Shown here piece after piece: positions 8,759-18,402 of a stretch of DNA of 64,000 nt (position 1 is its first letter; every line of letters begins with the position of its first letter). The notes under the pieces were generated by a model. That model had not been told where the DNA came from and ran no database searches. It saw only the letters and a program-made list of their open reading frames with translations. Location: positions 496,001-560,000 of the forward strand of contig NZ_CP102270.1 in assembly GCF_025148445.1 (NCBI RefSeq), in the 5' to 3' direction. A program made the translations under genes and the position numbers. This DNA is from Eshraghiella crossota (lineage in GTDB: Bacteria > Bacillota > Clostridia > Lachnospirales > Lachnospiraceae).

Positions 8759-9607
8759 ATGAATAGTGCTAAAACAGCAATTATGGTGGATTCAGGATGC
8801 GATATCAGTCAGGAATTTATTGAACAGTATGATATTAAGGTATTAAGACTTAAAGTACTTTACGGCGACAGGATGTATTCGGATGGTCTGGATATTGACC
8901 CGCTTGAGGTATACAGAAGATTTCCGCAGGAAATACCGACAACCTCAACTCCCAATATGTATGAGGTAAGCGAACTTGTTAATGAAATCAAGTCCGAGGG
9001 TTATGAAAAAATAATCGGAATTACTATTTCAAGCGGATTAAGCGGAACCTACAATGCGGTTGCGATGGCGTTTGAAGAGGAAGACATAGAGACTTTTGCT
9101 TTTGATACCAAAAATATTTCAATCGGTGCGGGACTTCTTGCAATGTGGGCGGCTAAGAAACTCAGCGAGGGCTGGACTTTTGAAGCGGTAAAACATGGAC
9201 TTAATGATAAGATAAATGATTCAAAAGTATTTTTCTATATGGATACCCTTGATTATCTCAGAAAAGGCGGAAGAATAAGCCCGGCAGTGGCAATTGTGGG
9301 AAAGGCACTTAACCTTAAGCCTATTATTTCATGTAATGAAAAAGGTACTTATTATACCGTAAGCAAGATAAGAGGACAGCATAAAGGATTGGAAAAGCTT
9401 ATGGACAGCTTGAAAGATTACATCGGGGACAAAAAAGCGTATCTTGCAATTATGAATGGCGATGGTACAAGATATCTTGACATTATAAGAGCGCGGATAA
9501 AAGAAATGTTTCCACAGTGTGAAGTTGTGGTTGATAAGCAGATTACCGCAACAATGGCAATCCATACAGGCCCCGGACTTATCGGTGTCGGTGTATTATT
9601 TGAATGA
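8759..9607 (+). CDS. DegV-family fatty-acid-binding protein
   Basis: A 282-residue DegV/FakB-type protein. Known members bind a fatty acid and present it to the FakA kinase. Family marks include the N-terminal MVDSGCDIS, TSTPN near residue 61, ISSGLSGTYN near residue 90, and the DYLRKGGRIS segment in the second domain. No FakA gene is visible nearby. The gene starts 3 bp after fliB, with AGGAAGGAG just upstream, and is closed by a strong terminator. Confidence 0.93.
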   Translation: MNSAKTAIMVDSGCDISQEFIEQYDIKVLRLKVLYGDRMYSDGLDIDPLEVYRRFPQEIPTTSTPNMYEVSELVNEIKSEGYEKIIGITISSGLSGTYNAVAMAFEEEDIETFAFDTKNISIGAGLLAMWAAKKLSEGWTFEAVKHGLNDKINDSKVFFYMDTLDYLRKGGRISPAVAIVGKALNLKPIISCNEKGTYYTVSKIRGQHKGLEKLMDSLKDYIGDKKAYLAIMNGDGTRYLDIIRARIKEMFPQCEVVVDKQITATMAIHTGPGLIGVGVLFE

Positions 9608-9622
9608 TGACTTAATTTTATT

Positions 9623-9650
9623 AAGAGTTTCCTTCGGGAAGCTCTTTTTT
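9623..9650 (+). terminator. Rho-independent terminator with UUCG loop
   Basis: AAGAGTTTCC and GGAAGCTCTT form a 10-bp stem (one G-U pair) capped by the stable tetraloop TTCG and followed by a T-run. It ends the MCP-like/fliB/degV transcript. Confidence 0.88.
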
Positions 9651-9651
9651 C

Positions 9652-9681
9652 TTGCTTGTAATAATATGTATTTGGTACAAT
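9652..9681 (+). promoter_or_regulatory. Promoter candidate for the kinase-amidotransferase operon
   Basis: TTGCTT (9652-9657), an 18-bp spacer and TACAAT (9676-9681) lie just after the terminator and about 25 bp ahead of the start codon. Confidence 0.5.
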
Positions 9682-9705
9682 TATAAGCGGAAATGGGGCG
9701 ATATT

Positions 9706-12700
9706 ATGAACAACGGTTACGGACAGCAGATTGTGTCAACAAAGGCAAATACTTTATATGCCTTGAGTAAAGTTATCAAAAAATCCAAAATAGAAAAAAT
9801 GTATATTCTTCCTGTGGCAGAATTTGAGAACAACAGGGAAAATGTTCTTCGTGACATAACGGAGACATACGGTGGAGAGCAGATAATTGTGAGAAGCTCT
9901 TCCTCAAAAGAGGACAGTTTTAAGACTTCCAATGCAGGCCATTATGAAAGCATACTTGGAATCGATTCCGGTGACAGTGAGCAGGTAAATTCCGCCATTG
10001 AGAAGGTTATTGCAAGTTATCAGAAAGATATAGAGATTCTTGACCATGAGCAGATTCTTGTCCAGAGGCAGGCACAGAACGTAAAATTCAGCGGAGTCAT
10101 CTTTACAAGAGACATACAGGGAAACAGACCTTATTATCTTATAAATTACGATGACCAGGGTTCTACCGATTCAGTTACAAGCGGCAGCGGTGGCAAGACC
10201 CTCTGGATCGTAAAAAATGCTTCAATCAGTGAAATTGACGAACCCTGGGGAAAATTAATCGATGCGGTACAGGAAATAGAATTATTCCTTAATGGTATGG
10301 CACTTGATATAGAATTTGCCATAAATGAAAAGGGCGAAATCATTATTTTCCAGGTCAGACCTCTTGTTGCCAGTTATAAACAGGTCCAGAAAATGGATGA
10401 CGGTGATTTTTTTTCAAGGATTAAAGGCATAAAAGAACAGTACAATAATAACAAAAGTGTACTTAACGGCAGAACAATGATGTTTTCCGATATGGCATTC
10501 TGGAATCCTTCAGAAATAATAGGCAGCAACCCAAGAAGCCTTGAGTATTCACTTTATGAAGAAATACTTCTTAAACATGCGTGGAATCAGGGAATTGCCG
10601 AAATTGGCTACAGGAGACTTCCCAATAAACTTATGTTCAAATTAGGAAATAAACCATATATAAGCGTGGAATATTCTTTTTACAGCCTGCTGCCACAAAG
10701 TCTGGACGAGAAACTTGCATTAAAGCTCGTTGACTTTTACTGTAATAAATTAAAAAATGACCTGACGGCACATGATAAAATTGAATTTGAAATCGCATAT
10801 ACTACATACGATTTCTGCACGGAAAAAAACAGCCGCGAGCTGTTAGAAAATGGGTTTTCAAAAGAGGAAAGAGATACCTTTTTAAAAGCACTTTTTACAC
10901 TCACAAATGATTGTCTTACCGGCTTTAAAGAACTTACGGATAAAGATCTTTTATCTCTTAAATTAATGGATAACATCAGACAGCCGATTGAGGAAGCCCT
11001 TGATGCAGGCGGACTTTCCACAAAAGAGATGTTCCGCTCCATAATGATACTCCTTGACGCAATAACAAGATATGGAACTCCACAGTTTACGAGACAGGCA
11101 AGACTGGCATTTATGGCAAGGGCTTTTTGCAGGACACTTGTTTTTGCAGGATATTTTACGGACGAAGAGATGGATAATTTTACAAAATCCATTAATACAA
11201 TATCTTCCGAGTTTGACAATGACTTTGAAAGATACTCTGTAGGTAAAATGTCAATGGAGGATTTTAATAAGAAATACGGACATTTAAGAAGCGGAACCTA
11301 CGATATAAGGACGGACAGATATGATAAGATGAATTTCAGACCTGTTTCCAACAGACGCAAGGACCAGTTAAAAAATAACGGTATAAAAACTTTAGACCGT
11401 GAGAAACTAAAAAAAGCCATAGATGAAGTTGGATTTAATGTTACACCCGAGGAATTTATCGAATTTCTGAAGAGTGCAATTAAACAGAGGGAATATTTCA
11501 AATTTGAATTTACAAGGTCATTAAGTCTTGTGCTTGAACTGTTAATCAACATAGGAAATGACATTGATATAAAAAGAAGAGACTTGTCATGGCTCAATGT
11601 AGATGATATTATGGAATGCGTCAGTACTGCTGACCCTGCTTCGCTCAGACAGGAACTGATAAACAGAATTAACGGCAGGCGGCAGGAAAACAGTTTTAAC
11701 CGTAATATTATTATGCCTGCAGTAATTACTGATGAAAGAGATATAGATTTTATACCGGTTACAGAGGCAAGACCTAACTTTATAACAGCCAGACATATTG
11801 AAGGTGAGGTTATCGTTCTTGAAGATGAGCCGGATGCAGACATCAGGGACAAAATAGTTGCAATACCTAAAGCCGATCCCGGTTACGAATGGATTTTTAC
11901 CAAGGGAATCAAAGGTTTTATAACAAAGTATGGCGGTGTTGCATCCCATATGGCGATAAGATGTGCGGAATTTGAAATCCCCGCAGCAATCGGATGTGGT
12001 GAAAAGATATATGATTACGTTACTTCAACATCATATCTTGATATGGATTGTCGTAACGGCAAGATAGAAGAGGGTATCCAGTACAAAAACCTTCGTGCTC
12101 TTATTACACAGCGTGAAGGTGTCAACCAATATGGCGACCCCACTGATATACTTGAATCGGCTTATGTAAGATTTTATGAGCTGTTAGGTTTTATACCTGT
12201 TCCGGTGTCTAATCATACCAAGAATTTTGAAAGGCTTTTTGACGAAAAAGTAGATCTGCTTATAGTTGTGGGCGGAGGTTCTCTTGATTCAAGGTACTAT
12301 GACAAAAAACATGATGATGAATTACAGCCTCACAGAGATGCGATGGAAGAAAAATTAATAAGATATTGCATATCACATGGGATTCCTATTATTGCAACCT
12401 GCAGAGGTATGCAGTATATTAATGTATTATTTGGAGGCAAGCTTCATTATCACCCTAAATTAAAGGTAAAGAGACCTCGTGGTGAGGACCATAAAGTATT
12501 TCTTGTCAAGGAAAACAGAGAGATTTATGTAAACAACTATCACAAGGATTGCATTTTTACGGATAATCTGGCACCATGTTTTACACCGGTTGCCATAGAT
12601 AAGGAAAATGATGTTGTGGAAGCTTACGAATCAGAGGCAATGAAGATACTTGCCTTACAGTGGCATCCCGAAAGAAGATTTGAGACCGCCAATGCACTTG

Positions 12701-12750
12701 AAGAGACAAGAAAGATTGTGTTAGATTTTATAAGAAAGCATATAGGGTAA
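9706..12750 (+). CDS. PEP-synthase-like (L-glutamine kinase-like) protein fused to class I glutamine amidotransferase
   Basis: A 1,014-residue fusion. Residues about 1-230 form an ATP-grasp nucleotide-binding domain of the pyruvate,phosphate dikinase/PEP synthase type (VRSSSSKEDSF, GVIFTRD, EIIIFQVRPL). A divergent helical middle follows. A phosphohistidine swivel domain has GGVASHMAIRCAEFEIPAAIG, with H748 as the expected phospho-acceptor. From about residue 800 there is a peptidase C26-type glutamine amidotransferase with nucleophile C899 (TCRGMQ) and H987-x-E989 (WHPER). The same two activities, as separate proteins, are Cj1418 (L-glutamine kinase) and Cj1417 (gamma-glutamyl-CDP-amidate hydrolase) of Campylobacter jejuni. 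ATG 9706 is preferred over an upstream start at 9652, which would overlap the promoter. The substrate assignment is inferred. Confidence 0.82.
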   Translation: MNNGYGQQIVSTKANTLYALSKVIKKSKIEKMYILPVAEFENNRENVLRDITETYGGEQIIVRSSSSKEDSFKTSNAGHYESILGIDSGDSEQVNSAIEKVIASYQKDIEILDHEQILVQRQAQNVKFSGVIFTRDIQGNRPYYLINYDDQGSTDSVTSGSGGKTLWIVKNASISEIDEPWGKLIDAVQEIELFLNGMALDIEFAINEKGEIIIFQVRPLVASYKQVQKMDDGDFFSRIKGIKEQYNNNKSVLNGRTMMFSDMAFWNPSEIIGSNPRSLEYSLYEEILLKHAWNQGIAEIGYRRLPNKLMFKLGNKPYISVEYSFYSLLPQSLDEKLALKLVDFYCNKLKNDLTAHDKIEFEIAYTTYDFCTEKNSRELLENGFSKEERDTFLKALFTLTNDCLTGFKELTDKDLLSLKLMDNIRQPIEEALDAGGLSTKEMFRSIMILLDAITRYGTPQFTRQARLAFMARAFCRTLVFAGYFTDEEMDNFTKSINTISSEFDNDFERYSVGKMSMEDFNKKYGHLRSGTYDIRTDRYDKMNFRPVSNRRKDQLKNNGIKTLDREKLKKAIDEVGFNVTPEEFIEFLKSAIKQREYFKFEFTRSLSLVLELLINIGNDIDIKRRDLSWLNVDDIMECVSTADPASLRQELINRINGRRQENSFNRNIIMPAVITDERDIDFIPVTEARPNFITARHIEGEVIVLEDEPDADIRDKIVAIPKADPGYEWIFTKGIKGFITKYGGVASHMAIRCAEFEIPAAIGCGEKIYDYVTSTSYLDMDCRNGKIEEGIQYKNLRALITQREGVNQYGDPTDILESAYVRFYELLGFIPVPVSNHTKNFERLFDEKVDLLIVVGGGSLDSRYYDKKHDDELQPHRDAMEEKLIRYCISHGIPIIATCRGMQYINVLFGGKLHYHPKLKVKRPRGEDHKVFLVKENREIYVNNYHKDCIFTDNLAPCFTPVAIDKENDVVEAYESEAMKILALQWHPERRFETANALEETRKIVLDFIRKHIG

Positions 12751-12755
12751 AAGAA

Positions 12756-13385
12756 ATGTATGATGGAATAATTTTTGATATGGACGGAACAATATGGGAT
12801 TCCAGGGAAACGATTGTAAAAGCATGGAATGATGAGCTTAAAGCACAGGGCATAGACCGTGTGATTACGGTTTCTGAACTTACAGGCTATATGGGACTTA
12901 CGATGGATGCAATAGCGGAAGGTATTTTCCCTGACAAAAAGTATTCCGAGACAAAACATATATTTGATAAGATGTACGAAAGGGAAAATGAATATCTGCG
13001 GAAAAAAGGCGCTATACTTTACCCTGATGTAATATCTACCCTTAAAGAACTTAAGAAAAAAGGCTACAGGCTTTTTATAGTGAGTAATTGCCAGTCAGGA
13101 TATATAGAAGCTTTTCTTGAATATTACAAGATTAACGATTATATTGAAGATATAGAATGTTTCGGCAATAATGACCTTCCTAAATGGGATAATATTGCGC
13201 TTATAATTAAAAGAAATAATCTTAAGAATCCCGTTTATGTGGGAGACATTGATAATGACAGAATCGCAGCCGGAAAAGCCGGCGCAGATTTTATATATGC
13301 TGAATACGGATTTGGTGATGTTAAAAAATACGATGACATCATATACAGGTTCGGAGACTTACTAAGAATAGGAGAAGAAAAATGA
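12756..13385 (+). CDS. HAD-family phosphatase
   Basis: A 209-residue haloacid dehalogenase-type hydrolase of the phosphoglycolate phosphatase-like class. Motif I is FDMDGTIWDS (D8 nucleophile, D10), motif II VSNCQSG, and motif IV GDIDNDRIAAGKAG. A small helical cap follows motif I. It starts 5 bp after the kinase-amidotransferase fusion and shares an ATGA overlap with the following symporter gene, so it is very likely part of the same pathway. Candidate substrates include a phosphorylated product of the fusion enzyme, but nothing in the sequence identifies it. Confidence 0.9.
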   Translation: MYDGIIFDMDGTIWDSRETIVKAWNDELKAQGIDRVITVSELTGYMGLTMDAIAEGIFPDKKYSETKHIFDKMYERENEYLRKKGAILYPDVISTLKELKKKGYRLFIVSNCQSGYIEAFLEYYKINDYIEDIECFGNNDLPKWDNIALIIKRNNLKNPVYVGDIDNDRIAAGKAGADFIYAEYGFGDVKKYDDIIYRFGDLLRIGEEK

Positions 13386-14932
13386 TTTTAACAATGTCAA
13401 CATCGAATATCTGTATTCTGATTTCAATAACTGTATATCTTATATTTGTTGTTTTAATCGGATTCAAATATTCAAAAGAAAGTAACTCGGTAGATGAGTA
13501 TTATCTCGGAGGAAGAAAATTAGGACCTCTTGTTACGGCAATGAGTGCCGAGGCTTCGGATATGAGCAGCTGGCTTTTGATGGGGCTTCCGGGACTGGCT
13601 TATGCTACCGGTATTGCAAGTCCTTTATGGACAGCTATCGGATTAGCCATTGGTACATATGTCAACTGGCTTGTGGTAGCAAAGAGACTCAGGAGATATT
13701 CACAGGTAACGGAGGCAATAACAATACCTGATTTCTTTTCGAGAAGATATCATGATAAATACAATATCCTTATGGGAATCTCAGCTGTAGTAATTATAAT
13801 ATTTTTTGTTCCTTATACTGCATCGGGATTTGCGGCATGCGGTAAACTCTTCGGTACAATATTCAATGCAGATTATTTTACAGCCATGGTAATAAGCGCA
13901 GCGGTAATTGTCATATATACTACATTAGGCGGATTCCTGGCTGCCAGTACTTCTGACTTTATCCAGAGTGTTATAATGACAATAGCACTTGTAATTGTTC
14001 TTTCATATGGAGTAATCCATGCGGGAGGATTCGAACCTGTTATTGATAATGCAAAGAACCTTCCGGGATTTCTTGATATGTTCCATTCATATAACGGAAC
14101 AGCCAAGCCGGATAATTTCAGTGCTTTAAGCATTGTTTCAACACTTGCCTGGGGATTGGGATATTTTGGTATGCCTCACATTCTATTAAGATTTATGGCA
14201 ATCAAAGACGAGGATAAACTTAAAGTATCAAGAAGAGTGGCTTCAATATGGGTTGTTATTTCCCTTGCAATTGCAGTATTTATCGGTGTAATGGGTGTTT
14301 CAGTCAGTGAGAGAGGAATTATACCTGCATATGCCAATAACAGCGAAGCAGAGAGAATCATTGTTCATATAGCAAAAGCTATAAGTAACCATGGTATACT
14401 TCCTGCACTTGTGGGAGGTCTTATCCTTGCAGGTATACTTGCTTCAACAATGTCAACTGCGGATTCACAGCTCCTTGCGGCATCCTCAAGTGTGTCACAT
14501 AATATTTTTTCGGGACTGTTCCATATTAAGATGGGCAAAAAAATGCCGGTAATAATTGCAAGGATATCGGTTGTTTTAATTGCGGTTGTAGCCATATTTA
14601 TTGCAAGAAATCCTGAAAGCTCCGTATTTGAGATAGTCAGCTTTGCATGGGCGGGCTTTGGTGCTGCATTCGGACCTGTTGTGCTGTTTTCTTTATTCTG
14701 GAAGAGAACAACATTGTGGGGTGCTCTTGCAGGCATGGTTTCAGGTGGTGCCATGGTATTTATCTGGAAGTATGTAATAGCAGGTTTCGGAGGAGTGTTT
14801 GCGATTTATGAACTCCTTCCGGCATTTTTAGTGTCTTCCATACTTATTATTGTTGTAAGTCTTCTTACAAAGAAACCTTCAGAAGATATAGTGAAAGAAT
14901 TTGAATTAGCGAAAAGCAAAGAAAAAATCTGA
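13382..14932 (+). CDS. Sodium:solute symporter (PutP-like)
   Basis: A 516-residue polytopic membrane protein of the sodium:solute symporter family, closest in character to sodium/proline symporters. It has about 13 predicted helices. The YYLGGRKLGPLVTAMSAEASDMSSW segment (residues about 40-65) and LAGILASTMSTADSQLLAASS (around residue 350) are family sodium-site regions. It overlaps the HAD gene by ATGA and has AGGAGAAG upstream. Proline is the default guess for substrate, but its place in this operon suggests it could carry an amino acid used by the upstream enzyme. Confidence 0.92.
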   Translation: MILTMSTSNICILISITVYLIFVVLIGFKYSKESNSVDEYYLGGRKLGPLVTAMSAEASDMSSWLLMGLPGLAYATGIASPLWTAIGLAIGTYVNWLVVAKRLRRYSQVTEAITIPDFFSRRYHDKYNILMGISAVVIIIFFVPYTASGFAACGKLFGTIFNADYFTAMVISAAVIVIYTTLGGFLAASTSDFIQSVIMTIALVIVLSYGVIHAGGFEPVIDNAKNLPGFLDMFHSYNGTAKPDNFSALSIVSTLAWGLGYFGMPHILLRFMAIKDEDKLKVSRRVASIWVVISLAIAVFIGVMGVSVSERGIIPAYANNSEAERIIVHIAKAISNHGILPALVGGLILAGILASTMSTADSQLLAASSSVSHNIFSGLFHIKMGKKMPVIIARISVVLIAVVAIFIARNPESSVFEIVSFAWAGFGAAFGPVVLFSLFWKRTTLWGALAGMVSGGAMVFIWKYVIAGFGGVFAIYELLPAFLVSSILIIVVSLLTKKPSEDIVKEFELAKSKEKI

Positions 14933-14962
14933 TAAATATATTTGTAACGTTAGGAGAAAAAA

Positions 14963-16591
14963 TTGGACGACAAGACATCAGGAAAGCACATAATTAAACA
15001 GGGCACAATTCTTGCAGCGGCTTCTGTAATATCAAGAATTATTGGCATGCTTTACAGAAGTCCGATGGCAGCTGTTATAGGTGATAAAGGAAACGGATTA
15101 TACAGTTTCGCATTTGAAATATATTCGATTGCACTTATTCTTTCATCTTACAGCATGCCATTAGCCGTTTCTAAATTGCTGTCTGCCCGTTTTGCGAAAA
15201 AAGAGTACAAAAACGCAGATAAAATTTATAAATTTGCATATATCTTTGCTGCTGTGTCAGGTATGGTAATGGCTCTTATTCTTTTCTTCGGAGCAGGAAC
15301 CATAGAAAGACTGTCGGGCCATGAAGGATTGGCACTGCCTTTAAAAGTTCTTGCACCTACTGTTTTTGTCGTAGCGTTAGCGGGAACGATAAGAGGATTT
15401 TTTCAGAGCAGGAATACAATGATGCCTACTGCAGTTTCACAACTTGCAGAGCAGATTATCAATGCCATTGTAAGCATTGTGGCAGCAGTAATACTTGTCA
15501 GATTTGCAGCAAATGAATTTGATAAAGCAAGATATGGTGCAGCAGGCGGTACAATAGGAACATTATTTGGCGCGTTATCAAGCCTTATGTTCCTTATATT
15601 CCTGTTCGTTATATATAAACCAAGAATGAAAAAGCACCTGAGCCATGATAAAGTGGGTGTAACGGTTTCCAATGAGGAAGTGCTTAAACTTATTGTTGCT
15701 ACCATAGTTCCCGTAATACTCAGCCAGACGGTATACCAGTCCATAGGCGTAGTTGACGGTTTTATGTTCGGTAATCTGTATAAGGGCAGTGATTCGACAG
15801 CACTTTACGGTATATACAGCTCCAAGTACAGACTTATGGTAAATGTTCCCAATGCTATATCTTCAGCTCTTGCTTCATCAATGATTCCTTCATTGGTTTC
15901 GTTGTATACACTTAAGAACTTTGTAGAGTTCAGGGCAAGGCTTAAGACATCCGTTAAGTTTAATATGATAATAGCTTTCCCTTGTGCATTCGGAATTTCA
16001 GCACTTTCAGGAATGATTATGAAACTTCTGTTTCCTACAACGGATACGGTTATATCAGGCAGGATGTTAATGTATGGTTCGGTTGCGGTATTGTTTTATG
16101 CATTGTCTACGGTAACCAATGCGGCGTTACAGGGAATGGACAGGATGAGACTTCCGGTGAGACATGCGGCAATATCACTTCTCATACACATTCCGTTAAT
16201 GGTTATACTTCTTAAATTTACAAAACTCGGAGCGCATGCCCTTGTAATAGGCAATATAATATATCCGTTGATTGTCTGTGCTCTCAACTGGGCATCGGTT
16301 GCAAGATATGCCAACTACAGGCAGGAGGTTAAAACAACGTTTATAATTCCGCTTCTGGCTTCATCAGTAATGTGGATTGAAACATTCTGTCTAAGCAGGC
16401 TTATGGCTAAAGTGCTTCCTGTGAATTACGTTACCAATGCTCTGATAACGATTATATGTATTGTAAATGCATGTCTTGTATATTTTATAATGCTGTTTGT
16501 TCTTAAAGGTGTGACAAGGGAAGAACTCAAGGAATTCCCAATGGGTGGACGAATGGCAAAATTTGCAGATAAATTAAAAATAAAATTCTAA
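14963..16591 (+). CDS. MATE/MOP-type lipid flippase (SpoVB/MurJ-like)
   Basis: A 542-residue, roughly 14-helix membrane protein of the polysaccharide-export/MurJ superfamily. The N-terminus (GTILAAASVISRIIGMLYRSPM) is typical of the SpoVB/YtgP group, thought to flip lipid-linked cell-wall precursors. The start is TTG at 14963, 6 bp after AGGAGA; no ATG nearby fits. It lies 30 bp after the symporter gene and is closed by a strong bidirectional terminator. Whether it acts in peptidoglycan or another surface polymer cannot be told. Confidence 0.88.
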   Translation: MDDKTSGKHIIKQGTILAAASVISRIIGMLYRSPMAAVIGDKGNGLYSFAFEIYSIALILSSYSMPLAVSKLLSARFAKKEYKNADKIYKFAYIFAAVSGMVMALILFFGAGTIERLSGHEGLALPLKVLAPTVFVVALAGTIRGFFQSRNTMMPTAVSQLAEQIINAIVSIVAAVILVRFAANEFDKARYGAAGGTIGTLFGALSSLMFLIFLFVIYKPRMKKHLSHDKVGVTVSNEEVLKLIVATIVPVILSQTVYQSIGVVDGFMFGNLYKGSDSTALYGIYSSKYRLMVNVPNAISSALASSMIPSLVSLYTLKNFVEFRARLKTSVKFNMIIAFPCAFGISALSGMIMKLLFPTTDTVISGRMLMYGSVAVLFYALSTVTNAALQGMDRMRLPVRHAAISLLIHIPLMVILLKFTKLGAHALVIGNIIYPLIVCALNWASVARYANYRQEVKTTFIIPLLASSVMWIETFCLSRLMAKVLPVNYVTNALITIICIVNACLVYFIMLFVLKGVTREELKEFPMGGRMAKFADKLKIKF

Positions 16592-16629
16592 AAAAACCAT
16601 TGGTACAAGGTATGTGCCAATGGTTTTTT
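16591..16629. terminator. Bidirectional terminator
   Basis: AAAAACCATTGG (16592-16603) pairs with CCAATGGTTTTT (16617-16628), flanked by A- and T-runs on both sides, between the convergent flippase gene and pyrG. It can serve both strands. Confidence 0.85.
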
Positions 16630-16631
16630 AA

Positions 16632-18239
16632 TTATTTGCTATAATTCAAAGCAGCTTCAATAAATCCCTTGAACAGAGGATGTGGTCTGTTTGGCCTTGA
16701 TTTAAGTTCAGGATGTGCCTGGGTTGCAACAAACCAAGGATGATCTTTTAATTCTATCATTTCAACAATTCTTCCGTCGGGAGAAATGCCGGACAATACC
16801 ATACCGTTTTCTGTAAGAACATTTCTGTAATCGTTGTTGACTTCATAACGGTGACGGTGACGTTCTGCAATTTCTTTTGTGCCGTAAAGACGGTAAGCAA
16901 GGGAATTTTCATCAAGTACACAAGGATATGAACCCAGTCTTAAAGTGCCGCCGATATCATTTATACCTTCCTGGTCAGGCATAAGGTGTATAACAGGATG
17001 GCGTGTATCAGGGTTGAGCTCTACGCTGTGTGCATCATTATATCCGATAACATTACGGGCGAATTCAACGATTGACAACTGCATACCGAGGCAGAGTCCG
17101 AGGAAAGGTATTTTATTTTCTCTTGCATATTTTATGGCAGATATTTTACCCTCAATTCCTCTGTCACCGAAACCCCCGGGAACAAGGATCCCGCTTACAT
17201 CCGATAAAATTTCGGCAACATTGTCATTAGTAACTGTCTCAGAATCAACCCACTTAATTTCTACATCGGCTGAGTTGGCCACACCGCCGTGTTTCAAAGC
17301 TTCAACAACACTTATATAAGCATCATGAAGGGAGATGTATTTGCCGACAAGGGCAACCTTGACTTTTTTGGTAGGATTTTTCCATGCGTGGCACATATTT
17401 TCCCACTCTTCAAGGTCAGGCTTAGGGCAATCAAGGTGAAGACACTCACATACAACCTCGGCAAGATGTTCTTTTTCCATGGCAAGCGGAGCTTCATAAA
17501 GGATGTCCACATCAAGGTTCTGAAGAACGTGTGAGCTTGGGAGGTTGCAGAAAAGAGAAATCTTATCTTTGATATTATTGTCAAGAGGGACTTCTGTTCT
17601 GCATACGATGATATCAGGCTGTATGCCCATTCCCTGAAGTTCCTTAACACTTGCCTGTGTAGGCTTTGTTTTGATTTCGCCTGAGGCCTTAAGGAAAGGA
17701 ATAAGTGTTACATGGATTAGTATTGCATTTTCCTTGCCTACATCATGCTGGAACTGACGGATTGATTCGAGGAAAGGCTGGCTTTCGATATCGCCAACTG
17801 TACCGCCTACTTCTATAATTGCAATTTTTGTATCTTTTGTGGAATAGTCGTCTCTGAAGAAACGGCTCTTTATTTCATTGGTGATATGAGGGATGACCTG
17901 GACTGTACCGCCGCCAAAATCACCGCGTCGTTCTTTTTGTATTACCGACCAGTAAATCTTACCTGTTGTGACATTTGAGCGTTTGGTAAGATTTTCATCA
18001 ATAAATCTCTCATAATGACCTAAATCAAGGTCAGTTTCGGCACCATCATCTGTAACGAAAACCTCTCCGTGCTGGATTGGATTCATTGTGCCGGGGTCAA
18101 TGTTGATATATGGATCAAATTTCTGCATTGTGACTGAGTATCCTCTGGACTTAAGCAGACGGCCAAGGGAGGCTGCAGTAATACCCTTGCCTAATCCGGA
18201 AACAACACCACCTGTAACGAATACATATTTAACTGGCAT
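16632..18239 (-). CDS. pyrG: CTP synthase
   Basis: A 535-residue CTP synthase that makes CTP from UTP, ATP and glutamine. The N-terminal synthetase domain starts [23 protein letters not shown] (P-loop) and has [14 protein letters not shown]. The C-terminal glutamine amidotransferase domain has GFGDRG and the nucleophile motif GLCLGMQ, with a downstream AHPE triad end. Usual length for the family. It is transcribed alone on the minus strand with an AGGAGC ribosome site. Confidence 0.98.
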   Translation of the reverse strand: MPVKYVFVTGGVVSGLGKGITAASLGRLLKSRGYSVTMQKFDPYINIDPGTMNPIQHGEVFVTDDGAETDLDLGHYERFIDENLTKRSNVTTGKIYWSVIQKERRGDFGGGTVQVIPHITNEIKSRFFRDDYSTKDTKIAIIEVGGTVGDIESQPFLESIRQFQHDVGKENAILIHVTLIPFLKASGEIKTKPTQASVKELQGMGIQPDIIVCRTEVPLDNNIKDKISLFCNLPSSHVLQNLDVDILYEAPLAMEKEHLAEVVCECLHLDCPKPDLEEWENMCHAWKNPTKKVKVALVGKYISLHDAYISVVEALKHGGVANSADVEIKWVDSETVTNDNVAEILSDVSGILVPGGFGDRGIEGKISAIKYARENKIPFLGLCLGMQLSIVEFARNVIGYNDAHSVELNPDTRHPVIHLMPDQEGINDIGGTLRLGSYPCVLDENSLAYRLYGTKEIAERHRHRYEVNNDYRNVLTENGMVLSGISPDGRIVEMIELKDHPWFVATQAHPELKSRPNRPHPLFKGFIEAALNYSK

Positions 18240-18325
18240 TTTCTTTTGCTCCTATCTTATAAATAAAATAAAATATATCACTTTATTTTGAATAAATCCA
18301 TAGGAAAATGAGAAAAAATAATTTA

Positions 18326-18354
18326 TTGATTTATATTGAAGAAATTACTATAAT
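18326..18354 (+). promoter_or_regulatory. ftsH promoter
   Basis: TTGATT (18326-18331), a 17-bp spacer and TATAAT (18349-18354) lie about 50 bp ahead of ftsH in the divergent pyrG/ftsH intergenic region. Confidence 0.7.
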
Positions 18355-18402
18355 TATTTAAGTAAAACTACCATTAAACAGAGAGGAAGTTGTAAGCACA
18401 GG

